Source: JBNJGT01 sp051819765
GTDB lineage: Archaea; Nanobdellota; Nanobdellia; Woesearchaeales; JACJVW01
DNA: 13,838 nucleotides
Assembly (NCBI GenBank): GCA_051819765.1
Contig: JBNJGT010000040.1
Location: forward strand, 1-13,838
Reading direction: 5' to 3'
The translations under genes and the position numbers were made by a program. Each line of letters opens with the position of its first letter. Position 1 is the first letter of the stretch. Below the pieces are notes generated by a model. That model made no database searches. It worked only from the letters and a program-made list of their open reading frames with translations, and had not been told where the DNA came from. Shown here one piece after another: positions 1 to 6,400 of this stretch.

Positions 1-246
1 TGTCACAGCCCGGGCCACCCGCTCGACCTGATCCGGGGTATCCCATACCTTCAGATCAAGAAACGAAGAACCCCCTACCTGACCGATCTCTCTGACAATA
101 TCACGCCTCTCCAGCCCTGACAGCACATGTAATGACTGCCCTATCTTAAAAGAGCCAGCATACGGCGAAAGCCGCTTTGTCCATTCGATCGCCTGGTCAG
201 AATCCTCAGTGTCAAGAGCAATGCACAGTCGATCCCTGATATCCAT
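1..246 (-). CDS. pyrF: Orotidine 5'-phosphate decarboxylase, N-terminal part (cut by window edge)
   Basis: This enzyme decarboxylates OMP to UMP, the last step of de novo pyrimidine synthesis, in the cytoplasm. The 82 visible residues run from the start codon to the window edge without a stop. They show the OMPDC hallmarks: ALD with Asp12, the FKIG strand with Lys34, and FLDLKVWDTP, which carries the catalytic D-x-K-x-x-D tetrad portion (Asp64, Lys66, Asp69). The start is the ATG at 246. A TATA-like TTAAAATA at 277-270 lies 31 nt upstream, so the transcript is probably leaderless and separate from corA, whose stop is 36 nt away. The C-terminal part, with the phosphate-binding loop, lies outside the window. 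The identification is firm from the motif order and spacing. Confidence 0.9.
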   Translation of the reverse strand, partial: MDIRDRLCIALDTEDSDQAIEWTKRLSPYAGSFKIGQSLHVLSGLERRDIVREIGQVGGSSFLDLKVWDTPDQVERVARAVT

Positions 247-269
247 GTGATAGTGGTATGCATTACTGA

Positions 270-277
270 TATTTTAA
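270..277 (-). promoter_or_regulatory. TATA box of pyrF
   Basis: TTAAAATA on the minus strand, with its first T 31 nt before the pyrF ATG at 246. This matches the leaderless spacing of the other genes here. It lies in the 36-nt gap after the corA stop, so pyrF can be transcribed independently of corA. Confidence 0.5.
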
Positions 278-282
278 TCTAT

Positions 283-1200
283 TCATAGCCAGTCAGCATG
301 CTTCATGAGCACGCCTGCAAACACAATCGCCCCCAGCATGCCACCCATGATGACACCAAAGGCATGGGGACTATCAGAATACGGCAAAGGCAGGTTCATG
401 CCATATATCCCCGATATCAAGGTTGGGATGGCAATGATGATAGCAAGCGCAGTCAATCGTTTCATGGTGGTGTTTAAACGGTCTGTTGATACGATCGACT
501 GGATATCGATCATATTCATTATCAATTCCCGCTGTATCTTTTCAGTATCAAGAATCTGCAATTTATCGTAATATAACTCAGTGAAGTTTTGGCGGTCTGT
601 AACAGTGAAAGTGGGAAAATGACTCTTTCTCAGATGGTTTAACACCTCAAGGTTTGCGATGATTGACTGGTTGAAATACGCCGAAGTAATATTGGTGTGG
701 TACAAGTCCATGATACGTGAACGCTTATCGGGCCTCTTGAGAGTCTCAAGATTACGAGCGATCCGCTCGATGAAGGTAAGATACTCATCATTGATGGCGT
801 CAAGCACGTAGTACAAAAATTTGCCCGGACTTTTCAGGAAGAAAGCATTTCGCTTGCCCTTTTTCTCCATGCGATCAAGCACACTGTTTGCTTCCTCCTC
901 GATTGTGATGATCAGATTGCCGATCACATAGAAATAGACAGACATGGTCAGGATTTTCTCATCAAATAGATGTGGCGCATTATAGATGAGCTCTAGATAC
1001 TTTTTACGCACGAGACGAGGCCGTTCATCCTCCTCCAGGCTCTCGCGGAATTCCTCAAGTGGAATCTGGGAGATTGAAGCCAGTTTCTCCAACTCAGATT
1101 CTTTAGGAGAGATTGCACGCATCCAGACAACCTCTTTCGTAGGAAGCGAATCCAGACCTATACTCTTCAACCTACCTTTGACTGTCTTGTAGATACGCAT
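283..1200 (-). CDS. corA: CorA-family divalent metal ion (Mg2+/Co2+) transporter
   Basis: CorA proteins are homopentameric inner-membrane channels that import Mg2+ (also Co2+ or Ni2+). The 305-residue length is normal. The first ~245 residues form a charged, mostly helical cytoplasmic domain. Two membrane segments follow, about residues 248-269 and 280-299. The first ends in the signature YGMN (Gly267-Met268-Asn269), the selectivity-filter loop of the family. The C-terminal tail is short (KHADWL). The start is the ATG at 1200, 15 nt after the L10e stop, with a weak GGTG before it and no convincing TATA box, so it is probably co-transcribed with L10e. Pairing a metal transporter with a ribosomal protein gene may be fortuitous, although ribosomes are a major Mg2+ sink (inference). 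Exact metal specificity cannot be read from the sequence. Confidence 0.92.
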   Translation of the reverse strand: MRIYKTVKGRLKSIGLDSLPTKEVVWMRAISPKESELEKLASISQIPLEEFRESLEEDERPRLVRKKYLELIYNAPHLFDEKILTMSVYFYVIGNLIITIEEEANSVLDRMEKKGKRNAFFLKSPGKFLYYVLDAINDEYLTFIERIARNLETLKRPDKRSRIMDLYHTNITSAYFNQSIIANLEVLNHLRKSHFPTFTVTDRQNFTELYYDKLQILDTEKIQRELIMNMIDIQSIVSTDRLNTTMKRLTALAIIIAIPTLISGIYGMNLPLPYSDSPHAFGVIMGGMLGAIVFAGVLMKHADWL

Positions 1201-1215
1201 AGTGAAACACCAGAA

Positions 1216-1734
1216 TTAGGAACTCTCTTCGAGCCGGGCCTTGATGGGAAGTTTGTAAGTGAATCTTTTCAATGCCTTTCGCGCAATCGGCAGATGATTC
1301 TTATCGACATGCAGTTCCACGATTGGCTGACCCTCTCCTACCTGTGCCGCAACACCTACTGGCTTTCCGAATGCCTTCTTCATCCCAGTACTCATCCGGT
1401 CTGCTCCTGCTCCTGAGGCGAGCGGATTTTCACGAAGGATGTGATGAGGAAATATTCGCATCTTAAAGAAGAAATTGGCACGTCCAAGCTGCTTCTCCAG
1501 TATTCGGTTCGCGGTCAGTCGGGCTGATTCGATGGCATTATGCCTAACCTGCAGGCTGTCAAGCGATTTGAGCGTTAGTACATGCTGATACTCCCTTTTC
1601 TGGTTACCCATAGTATACTTTATGACTTTTGAATGGGGCCGAGCCCGGACAAATGCCTTATCTCTGAACTTACTGGTCCTGGTATATGGTCGTTCTAGCC
1701 GTCTATACGCACAAAACTTTCGCAACTTTGCCAT
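1216..1734 (-). CDS. rpl10e: Large ribosomal subunit protein L10e (uL16)
   Basis: This is the archaeal/eukaryotic homologue of bacterial L16. It binds 23S rRNA near the peptidyl transferase centre and the A-site tRNA. The 172-residue length is typical for archaea. The N-terminus MAKLRKFCAYRR and the block FKMRIFPHHILREN (from about residue 90), followed by GAGADRMSTGMKKAFGKPVG, are highly conserved L10e sequence. The start at 1734 is supported by TTTAAAAA on the minus strand at 1765-1758, 31 nt upstream, so the mRNA should be leaderless. corA follows 15 nt downstream on the same strand. A strong hairpin lies just upstream of the promoter (see 1779-1798). Confidence 0.97.
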   Translation of the reverse strand: MAKLRKFCAYRRLERPYTRTSKFRDKAFVRARPHSKVIKYTMGNQKREYQHVLTLKSLDSLQVRHNAIESARLTANRILEKQLGRANFFFKMRIFPHHILRENPLASGAGADRMSTGMKKAFGKPVGVAAQVGEGQPIVELHVDKNHLPIARKALKRFTYKLPIKARLEESS

Positions 1735-1757
1735 GCATCTTGGGAATAGGGCCCCCT

Positions 1758-1765
1758 TTTTAAAG
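1758..1765 (-). promoter_or_regulatory. TATA box of the L10e-corA transcript
   Basis: TTTAAAAA on the minus strand, first T 31 nt before the L10e ATG. It predicts a leaderless transcript that continues into corA. Confidence 0.65.
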
Positions 1766-1778
1766 CTTATGGTTCGGA

Positions 1779-1798
1779 CGAGTTTTTTGCAAAACTCG
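1779..1798. repeat. Perfect 8-bp inverted repeat upstream of the L10e promoter
   Basis: CGAGTTTT at 1779-1786 pairs with AAAACTCG at 1791-1798 across a 4-nt loop. It lies 13 nt upstream of the L10e TATA box and downstream of the 233-residue gene that ends at 1933 on the same strand. It could be an operator for L10e or part of a terminator for that gene. No long T-run follows on the minus strand, which weakens the terminator reading. The rest of the 1735-1932 gap shows no gene. Confidence 0.45.
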
Positions 1799-1932
1799 GT
1801 TCAGGCAGCTCTTGCTGCACATTGCTCGGAACTCCCATACCTGTTTCAAAGTGTTCCATCCTATAATGCCCAATACAGGCAAACCATAGCACATTTTTTG
1901 GTCTCGATTAAGAGATTCCAACCGCACCTAGT

Positions 1933-2634
1933 CTAGCACCGCTCAGAGCGTTCAGAGGTCGCACGTACCATATACTCATCATCGTAAGCGAAGAATTGCA
2001 AGGCTTTGACCCGGCACTCACCTGACACCACAGGAGACCTTCGCTCCTTGAGATCCTCATACACGGCAATCACCCGTTCTTCTGGATCTGGCACATACTC
2101 AGTCCATTGCTTGGTGAAGAGCATGAACGGATATTTATCACTGTGTCGCTCTTTCCATTGGGTCTGATACTCAAAGGCGCAATGCATGGTCACATGCTGG
2201 GAGGAAGCATACGCCACCCCCTCAGGGATTTGTGCGAACGAATCCGTATCGCCCGGAAGGCGTATCTCTGCCTCCAGTAAATAATCTCCCTCAAATGAGG
2301 CGCAATGATAGTCTGACCTCAGCATCAAGGCAACCTCCCAGGGTGACATAACGCCTGCAGTAAAGGCCATGATATGCGCGTCTTGCAGATTCAGGTTATG
2401 ATAGCCGATGAGGGTCTCAAGAGTGCTATAGCCCTGTACCAATCCCACCGGGTCCTCGAAGTTTTTTCGAATCAATAGGGATTGGTACTCAGTGCCACGG
2501 ACCTGCAAAGGGTCTCCCGTCTCGCACGACAGATCATCCCTGCCATCCACAAGTTGCGCCTTAAGATAGGCATAGGGTTTGCTGAGGATGAATGCATCCA
2601 CCGGCACTTGCGCATGCAAAGCATGGATATCCAT
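1933..2634 (-). CDS. Unrecognised protein, 233 residues
   Basis: I do not recognise this protein. It has no signal peptide or clear membrane segment and is a mixed, fairly acidic soluble protein. Visible points: a Cys in LSCETGD near residue 35, an aromatic and His-containing stretch (SDYHCASFEGDYLLEAEI) in the middle, HVTMHCAFEYQ further on, and a charged C-terminus ending SERSERC. The start is the ATG at 2634, because a TATA box (TTTAAAGT, 2662-2655 on the minus strand) lies 28 nt upstream. An in-frame GTG at 2643 is too close to that box. It is divergent from dphB with about 73 nt between the two ATGs. Codon structure, length and promoter make a real gene very likely; its function is unknown. 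Confidence 0.8.
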   Translation of the reverse strand: MDIHALHAQVPVDAFILSKPYAYLKAQLVDGRDDLSCETGDPLQVRGTEYQSLLIRKNFEDPVGLVQGYSTLETLIGYHNLNLQDAHIMAFTAGVMSPWEVALMLRSDYHCASFEGDYLLEAEIRLPGDTDSFAQIPEGVAYASSQHVTMHCAFEYQTQWKERHSDKYPFMLFTKQWTEYVPDPEERVIAVYEDLKERRSPVVSGECRVKALQFFAYDDEYMVRATSERSERC

Positions 2635-2654
2635 GACCCCCACAAATGCAATTT

Positions 2655-2687
2655 ACTTTAAAAACCTATTCAAAAACCATTTAAAAG
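2655..2687. promoter_or_regulatory. Divergent promoter region: 233-residue gene and dphB
   Basis: Two separate TATA boxes lie in the short intergenic region. Minus strand: TTTAAAGT (2662-2655), 28 nt before the ATG at 2634. Plus strand: TTTAAAAG (2680-2687), 28 nt before the dphB ATG at 2708. Both give leaderless transcripts. The boxes are about 20 bp apart, so the two initiation complexes may compete (inference). Confidence 0.65.
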
Positions 2688-2707
2688 GGAAGCATTTCAC
2701 CTCGTTT

Positions 2708-3439
2708 ATGCTCTATATGATCGGTATAGGATTGCATGACCCACGGGACATCACACTAAAAGGGCTTGATGCAATCAAAAATTCACAGCGGGTATACCTG
2801 GAATACTACACCTCAAAGTTCGCAGATATTGAAGAGCTCAGATCCTTTACAGGAAAAGACATCATTCTCGCTGATCGCAACATGGTCGAAACCAAGACCG
2901 CAACCATTCTCCATGGTGCCGAGCATGACGACATTGCATTCTTGGTGATCGGTGATCCTTTCGGCGCGACAACGCACATTGATATCAAGATGCAGGCTGA
3001 GTCAAGAGGGATCCCTGTCCAGGTGATCCACAACGCCTCTGTGCTGACAGCCATCGGCATTACAGGCCTGGAACTGTATAAGTTTGGAAAGACAACAAGC
3101 ATCCCATTCGAGAACCAGCATGTTACTGCTCCCATCGATGCCTACAAGCAAAACCTGAGTCTGGGACTGCATACCCTATTCCTCCTTGATCTTGATCCCA
3201 TCAACAACAGGTTCATGAGCATAGAGAATGCCTGCAACTACCTGGAGGTTCTCGAACCAAAGAGTGCGGTTGGATGCGCAGGCCTTGGTGCACCTCAGCC
3301 AGAGATTGTCTTTGGTACACTCAAGGAATTGAAAGAACACAAATTCACCCTCTTTCCGCAATGTCTGATCCTACCAGGACAGTTGCATTTCATGGAAGAA
3401 GAGGCTCTTGGATCCTACCGGAAATCCACATCCAGATAG
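2708..3439 (+). CDS. dphB: Diphthine synthase (diphthamide biosynthesis methyltransferase)
   Basis: DphB (Dph5) uses S-adenosylmethionine to methylate the modified histidine of archaeal elongation factor 2, making diphthine on the way to diphthamide. The protein shows the tetrapyrrole-methylase-like fold signatures of the family: the N-terminal strand MLYMIGIGLHDPRDIT, YLEYYTS near residue 31, VIGDPFGATTH (residues 80-90), and HNASVLTAIGITGLELYKFG followed by TTSIPF (to residue 134). The 243-residue length is slightly short for the family. I chose the ATG at 2708 because family members begin here and TTTAAAAG lies 28 nt upstream; the longer frame from 2579 runs back through the promoter. The last 25 nt overlap the 3' end of the convergent gene at 3415. 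Confidence 0.95.
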   Translation: MLYMIGIGLHDPRDITLKGLDAIKNSQRVYLEYYTSKFADIEELRSFTGKDIILADRNMVETKTATILHGAEHDDIAFLVIGDPFGATTHIDIKMQAESRGIPVQVIHNASVLTAIGITGLELYKFGKTTSIPFENQHVTAPIDAYKQNLSLGLHTLFLLDLDPINNRFMSIENACNYLEVLEPKSAVGCAGLGAPQPEIVFGTLKELKEHKFTLFPQCLILPGQLHFMEEEALGSYRKSTSR

Positions 3440-4563
3440 GACAACAACGCATTCTGTACACCAAGCATAGAAGGTTCCCGAAGTGACACTCGGAACACAA
3501 GGTCATGGTAGGATGACTCTGCAAATCGCGCTATCGAAAAGGAATTCTCTGCTATGTTACCGCGAGGCTGGATTCCACAGATCCCTAAGATCCTGCCACA
3601 AGAAGGCAGATGAGGCATGTCCAGGGTATTAACCAGTACATCCTCCTGGTGGCACGTGAACTCAATCGATGACACATAGTTTGTATAGCCATGCAGGATT
3701 GCCAAGCCATCATAATAACCCTCCCCTGAGTCAACGCCCAAAGCATCCGCCAAAGCCGCAAGTCGTGACATGGCAGATGGGTCTTCCCATGCCGCCTCCA
3801 TCAATGACGTGATCCTTTGTTCTAATAGCTCATGATCCAAATCAACACGCTGGTATCTCGCATCAGGCTTCGTCTGCTCCAGGAGCCGCATACCCATAAG
3901 GAATCTGTCGATAGGGCAATATTCAAAATAGCCAGAGACATATGTTCGTCCGCTTTCATACGGGTCTCTGAGCCCAATCACCCCGCATTCACTTTCAATG
4001 ATCTTAAGCTCATCACGAGAAAAAGGCACATTAATCAATGCAGGTTGCTCCTCCAGCCCAGGCATGCCGAACAAATCCCTCACTCGTTCATAATCCCTGA
4101 GCATAAAATTCACAAATGCTCCGTTGAGGCCCAGATCGTGCGACAATTCCTCAACAGCACTACGATATACATCTGAGCCACGTAATTCAAGCCGACGGCC
4201 GGTATATCTGAGTTGCAGTGATTCATAGGATTCTTCAAGAATGTTTTCCCAATCCTTTCCAGAGAACACTCTCGAAAACACACCCGCCTCAAGCATTGAT
4301 GCATGCTCTACCACTTCATGCAGAGATTCACCCGGTTCAAAGGCCAATTTTAACCGCCTCCTGGAACCTCCCAGTGAATCATAGAGATATTCCATGAAGC
4401 ACCGATCAGAAAAGACTGCCGTATCATTGACCTGCATACTCAGATCAAGGAATGGTCTCTGCATTCTAGTTGCCCGTTTCCGCACATGATGTGGGCACTG
4501 CATCCTGTCAGTGCTGAATGACCCCCCCAGTAGCAGCCCTGCATACAAGCCTTTCAAGTCCAT
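3415..4563 (-). CDS. Unrecognised protein, 382 residues
   Basis: I do not recognise this protein. It is a long soluble-looking protein without clear membrane segments. Early residues include a small Cys/His cluster (MQCPHHVRKR), and further Cys/His positions occur later (ESECGVIGL, FEYCPIDRF, FTCHQEDV, LPSCGRILGICGIQ). These could bind metal, but no standard spacing is visible. The start is the ATG at 4563, encoding MDLKGLYAGLLLGG. TTTATATA on the minus strand (4594-4587) is 31 nt upstream, giving a leaderless message. A longer in-frame extension from 4653 would run through this TATA box and is rejected. The N-terminus LKGLYAGLLLGGSFSTDR suggests a beta-strand and glycine-turn start typical of some endonuclease or recombinase-like folds, but this is only an impression. 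It is convergent with dphB (25-nt overlap) and divergent from the PHP gene. Confidence 0.85.
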   Translation of the reverse strand: MDLKGLYAGLLLGGSFSTDRMQCPHHVRKRATRMQRPFLDLSMQVNDTAVFSDRCFMEYLYDSLGGSRRRLKLAFEPGESLHEVVEHASMLEAGVFSRVFSGKDWENILEESYESLQLRYTGRRLELRGSDVYRSAVEELSHDLGLNGAFVNFMLRDYERVRDLFGMPGLEEQPALINVPFSRDELKIIESECGVIGLRDPYESGRTYVSGYFEYCPIDRFLMGMRLLEQTKPDARYQRVDLDHELLEQRITSLMEAAWEDPSAMSRLAALADALGVDSGEGYYDGLAILHGYTNYVSSIEFTCHQEDVLVNTLDMPHLPSCGRILGICGIQPRGNIAENSFSIARFAESSYHDLVFRVSLREPSMLGVQNALLSYLDVDFR

Positions 4564-4586
4564 TATCCAGTGGTAAACACCGGCAG

Positions 4587-4623
4587 TATATAAAATCATG
4601 TCACACGCCGCAAATAATATAAA
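4587..4623. promoter_or_regulatory. Divergent promoter region: 382-residue gene and PHP gene
   Basis: Minus strand: TTTATATA (4594-4587), 31 nt before the ATG at 4563. Plus strand: TAATATAA (4615-4622), 31 nt before the ATG at 4646. The first box reads TATATAAA on the plus strand but has no suitable plus-strand start 30 nt away in the PHP frame. The pairing fixes both start codons. Confidence 0.6.
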
Positions 4624-4645
4624 GCAAGCGTTGCTCAATATCCCA

Positions 4646-5623
4646 ATGGTCACAATCCAGTATCATGCCCCTGGAGAAGCCGGACTTTACCTTGATACCC
4701 ATATGCACTCATCAGAATCCTATGACAACGCACGAGTGCCTGAGAACAGCCCCTTTGCAATCATCCACAAACAAGAGGAACAGGGACTTCTTAAGATAAT
4801 CACTGATCACGACAACCGGACCATAGTTCCAGGGATAGAGATCCCTGCGATGGAGCTTACGGTACGACCAAGACAGATGCGTAATACTGATCCATCTTAC
4901 CATACCATGCACATCAACCTCTATGATATATCCTGTGGACAGGAAGCGGATGCAAAAGCACTCGCTCAGCAGGGTGATGTAGACGCATTGGTTGACTACC
5001 TCAAGACCCAGGAGATACCCTGGCAATACAACCATCCAGCCTGGCATGAACCCTGGGAACGCCTTAACCGGTGGCAGATGTATGAGATGGCAAAGCACGC
5101 GCCAGTCCTTGAACTCAATGCCAGCCGTCCCAAGTATGCAAACGATATCGCCTGCTTCCTCGCATCCGACCTGGGCAAGGGGCTTTCCGGCGGAAGCGAC
5201 GGCCATATCGGCATCCATTCTGTTGGCAGATCCTACACCCTCACGCCGGGCAATGACTTTCATAAGGCATGGGACCACATCGTTGCAGGATATGCTACCG
5301 TGGTGCGCTATGACGCCACCCCAAAAAGCATCGCCTCCGACGCAAAGCACCTCATCAGGCAGAGTTTCCAGGACGAGCGCATGAATGACCACACCTTCAA
5401 CCCCTTCGCCTTCCTTTCTGAGGCCATCGGCCAGACAAAGATTCCCATCCCTCGCTGCATACGCCCCATGGCACGCAGCCTCCTCCTGTTATACGGCCAC
5501 TACTTGGGCCATTTCACCGCAAGAAAGACCTACATCGATCCCTGGAACCACAGCAGCAAGGAGACTCTCTCCAAGCTCAAACAAGCCATCATGCGAAGTG
5601 CCCGCTCCCTCCAGCACCGTTAG
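4646..5623 (+). CDS. PHP-domain metal-dependent phosphoesterase
   Basis: PHP proteins are metal-dependent phosphoesterases or phosphatases; members include histidinol phosphatase, RNase AM-like enzymes and the polymerase PHP domain. Metal-ligand motifs appear in family order: LDTHMHSSES (Asp17, His19, His21), ITDHDN (Asp54, His55, Asp56), PGIEIPAMEL (Glu65), MHINLYD (His89), YNHP (His130), LELN (Glu157) and GGSDGHIG (Asp185, His187). The core takes about residues 14-215. Some 110 further residues follow, basic near the end (SKLKQAIMRSARSLQHR), with no domain I recognise. The start is the ATG at 4646, from TAATATAA 31 nt upstream; an in-frame ATG at 4598 lies too close to the neighbouring TATA box. 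The substrate cannot be named. Confidence 0.9.
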   Translation: MVTIQYHAPGEAGLYLDTHMHSSESYDNARVPENSPFAIIHKQEEQGLLKIITDHDNRTIVPGIEIPAMELTVRPRQMRNTDPSYHTMHINLYDISCGQEADAKALAQQGDVDALVDYLKTQEIPWQYNHPAWHEPWERLNRWQMYEMAKHAPVLELNASRPKYANDIACFLASDLGKGLSGGSDGHIGIHSVGRSYTLTPGNDFHKAWDHIVAGYATVVRYDATPKSIASDAKHLIRQSFQDERMNDHTFNPFAFLSEAIGQTKIPIPRCIRPMARSLLLLYGHYLGHFTARKTYIDPWNHSSKETLSKLKQAIMRSARSLQHR

Positions 5624-5672
5624 CCTCACATATCTGACAGAATTATTCGAAAAAATCCAGCAAAACACAAGC

Positions 5673-5680
5673 TTTAAAAA
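5673..5680 (+). promoter_or_regulatory. TATA box of aIF1A
   Basis: TTTAAAAA lies 32 nt before the aIF1A ATG at 5705, within 82 nt of the PHP stop. It predicts a separate, leaderless transcript. Confidence 0.6.
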
Positions 5681-5704
5681 AGAAAGCCAACCCTCACTAC
5701 TATA

Positions 5705-6061
5705 ATGGTACTTAAGAAGAAAAAACGCCCATTCAAACCAAGGCCACAACCCACAGATCAGCCTGAAATCATCAGGGTTCGGATGCCAAAAGAGAACGAG
5801 GTTCTCGGGGTGTTGGATCAGCGGCTTGGCGGTTCACGGGCTCACGTCCGCTGCCTTGATGGGAAGACACGCAACTGTAGGATCCCTGGCCGACTCAAGA
5901 AAAAGCTCTGGGTGCGACCTGGAGATATTGTCCTGATTGAACCATGGGAGTTCGGCGGCGACGAGAAGGGAGACATCATCTTCAAGTATAAACCCAATCA
6001 GGTCAACATACTAAAGAAGAAAGGCCTCCTCAAGCAATTGGACGACTTCGAGGAATTCTAA
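5705..6061 (+). CDS. Translation initiation factor aIF1A
   Basis: aIF1A is the archaeal homologue of eIF1A/IF1. It binds the A site of the 30S subunit and helps select the initiator tRNA and start codon. The 118-residue protein has a basic N-terminal tail (LKKKKRPFKPRPQ), then an OB fold beginning IIRVRMPKENEVLGVLDQRLGGSRAHVRC. This continues through the very typical DGKTRNCRIPGRLKKKLWVRPGDIVLIEPW, and ends with a helix and an acidic tail (LDDFEEF). The length and every block match the family. TTTAAAAA lies 32 nt upstream, so the transcript should be leaderless. Another translation-apparatus gene, dphB, lies 3 kb away on the same strand. Confidence 0.96.
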   Translation: MVLKKKKRPFKPRPQPTDQPEIIRVRMPKENEVLGVLDQRLGGSRAHVRCLDGKTRNCRIPGRLKKKLWVRPGDIVLIEPWEFGGDEKGDIIFKYKPNQVNILKKKGLLKQLDDFEEF

Positions 6062-6066
6062 AGTTT

Positions 6067-6074
6067 TTTATATC
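6067..6074 (+). promoter_or_regulatory. TATA box of the 65-residue membrane protein, within a T-run after aIF1A
   Basis: TTTATATC has its first T 29 nt before the ATG at 6096. The preceding T6 run (6064-6069) directly after the aIF1A stop may also serve as that gene's terminator. Confidence 0.5.
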
Positions 6075-6095
6075 TCAACGGATTTGCCCACATCA

Positions 6096-6293
6096 ATGAG
6101 ACGTCGCCTGACCCTCGCATTGATTACGCTTCTCTTGGTGTTTACCGCCCTGTTTTTTATCGGTCTGCAGGGGTATCGGCTAGACTGGGCACCCTTTAAC
6201 ATCGGTATCCCTACGCTGTTAGAAAATGGTATCATCATGGCTTTATCCATCGTGGGAATCACCATGTCTCTGCGAGAGATTATCCGGACCTAA
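6096..6293 (+). CDS. Small membrane protein, 65 residues, two helices
   Basis: I do not recognise this protein. It starts MRRRLTLALITLLL: a positively charged N-terminus followed by a hydrophobic helix (about residues 5-25). A short polar/aromatic loop (YRLDWAPFNIGIP) follows, then a second helix (about 42-60) and a basic end (LREIIRT). By the positive-inside rule both ends should face the cytoplasm. The start at 6096 is set by TTTATATC 29 nt upstream; an in-frame TTG at 6084 would be too close. It lies 34 nt after aIF1A on the same strand. Its end overlaps by 4 nt a possible small ORF on the opposite strand. Confidence 0.7.
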   Translation: MRRRLTLALITLLLVFTALFFIGLQGYRLDWAPFNIGIPTLLENGIIMALSIVGITMSLREIIRT

Positions 6294-6400
6294 TCCTTAA
6301 AATAGGCAAGATCACTTTTATCCTTAGAAAAACTGCCAGTCAGATCGAGCCATCCTTCTTTCTTTTCCTTTTGAAACAAGGAAATTAGCTTTTTTATCAT
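6290..6400 (-). CDS. Possible 36-residue ORF overlapping the tfe stop codon
   Basis: An ATG at 6400 overlaps the tfe stop in the arrangement ATGA. It opens a 36-codon frame that starts MIKKLISLFQKEKKEG and continues WLDLTGSFSKDKSDLAYFKD. The purine-rich end of tfe (GGAGAGTGA, about 10 nt upstream) could serve as a ribosome binding site, so translation coupled to tfe is plausible. The N-terminal amphipathic, lysine-rich segment could be a membrane- or RNA-contacting helix (inference). It ends 4 nt inside the convergent 65-residue gene. The length alone is not proof of coding. I do not recognise it; the start loosely recalls the N-terminal membrane-anchor helix of SepF-like proteins, but no SepF core follows. 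Confidence 0.45.
   Translation of the reverse strand: MIKKLISLFQKEKKEGWLDLTGSFSKDKSDLAYFKD

Noticed and set aside
1622..1936. 104-codon plus-strand frame upstream of and opposite L10e
   Set aside because: Half lies opposite L10e, it covers the L10e promoter and hairpin, and the product has no features.
2579..2707. N-terminal extension of dphB (upstream ATG at 2579)
   Set aside because: It would run through both divergent TATA boxes and the start of the neighbouring gene; diphthine synthases begin at the MLYMIGIG strand, encoded from 2708.
4712..5392. 226-codon minus-strand frame inside the PHP gene
   Set aside because: It lies entirely opposite a gene with a complete set of PHP motifs, and its product has no recognisable features; it is a shadow.
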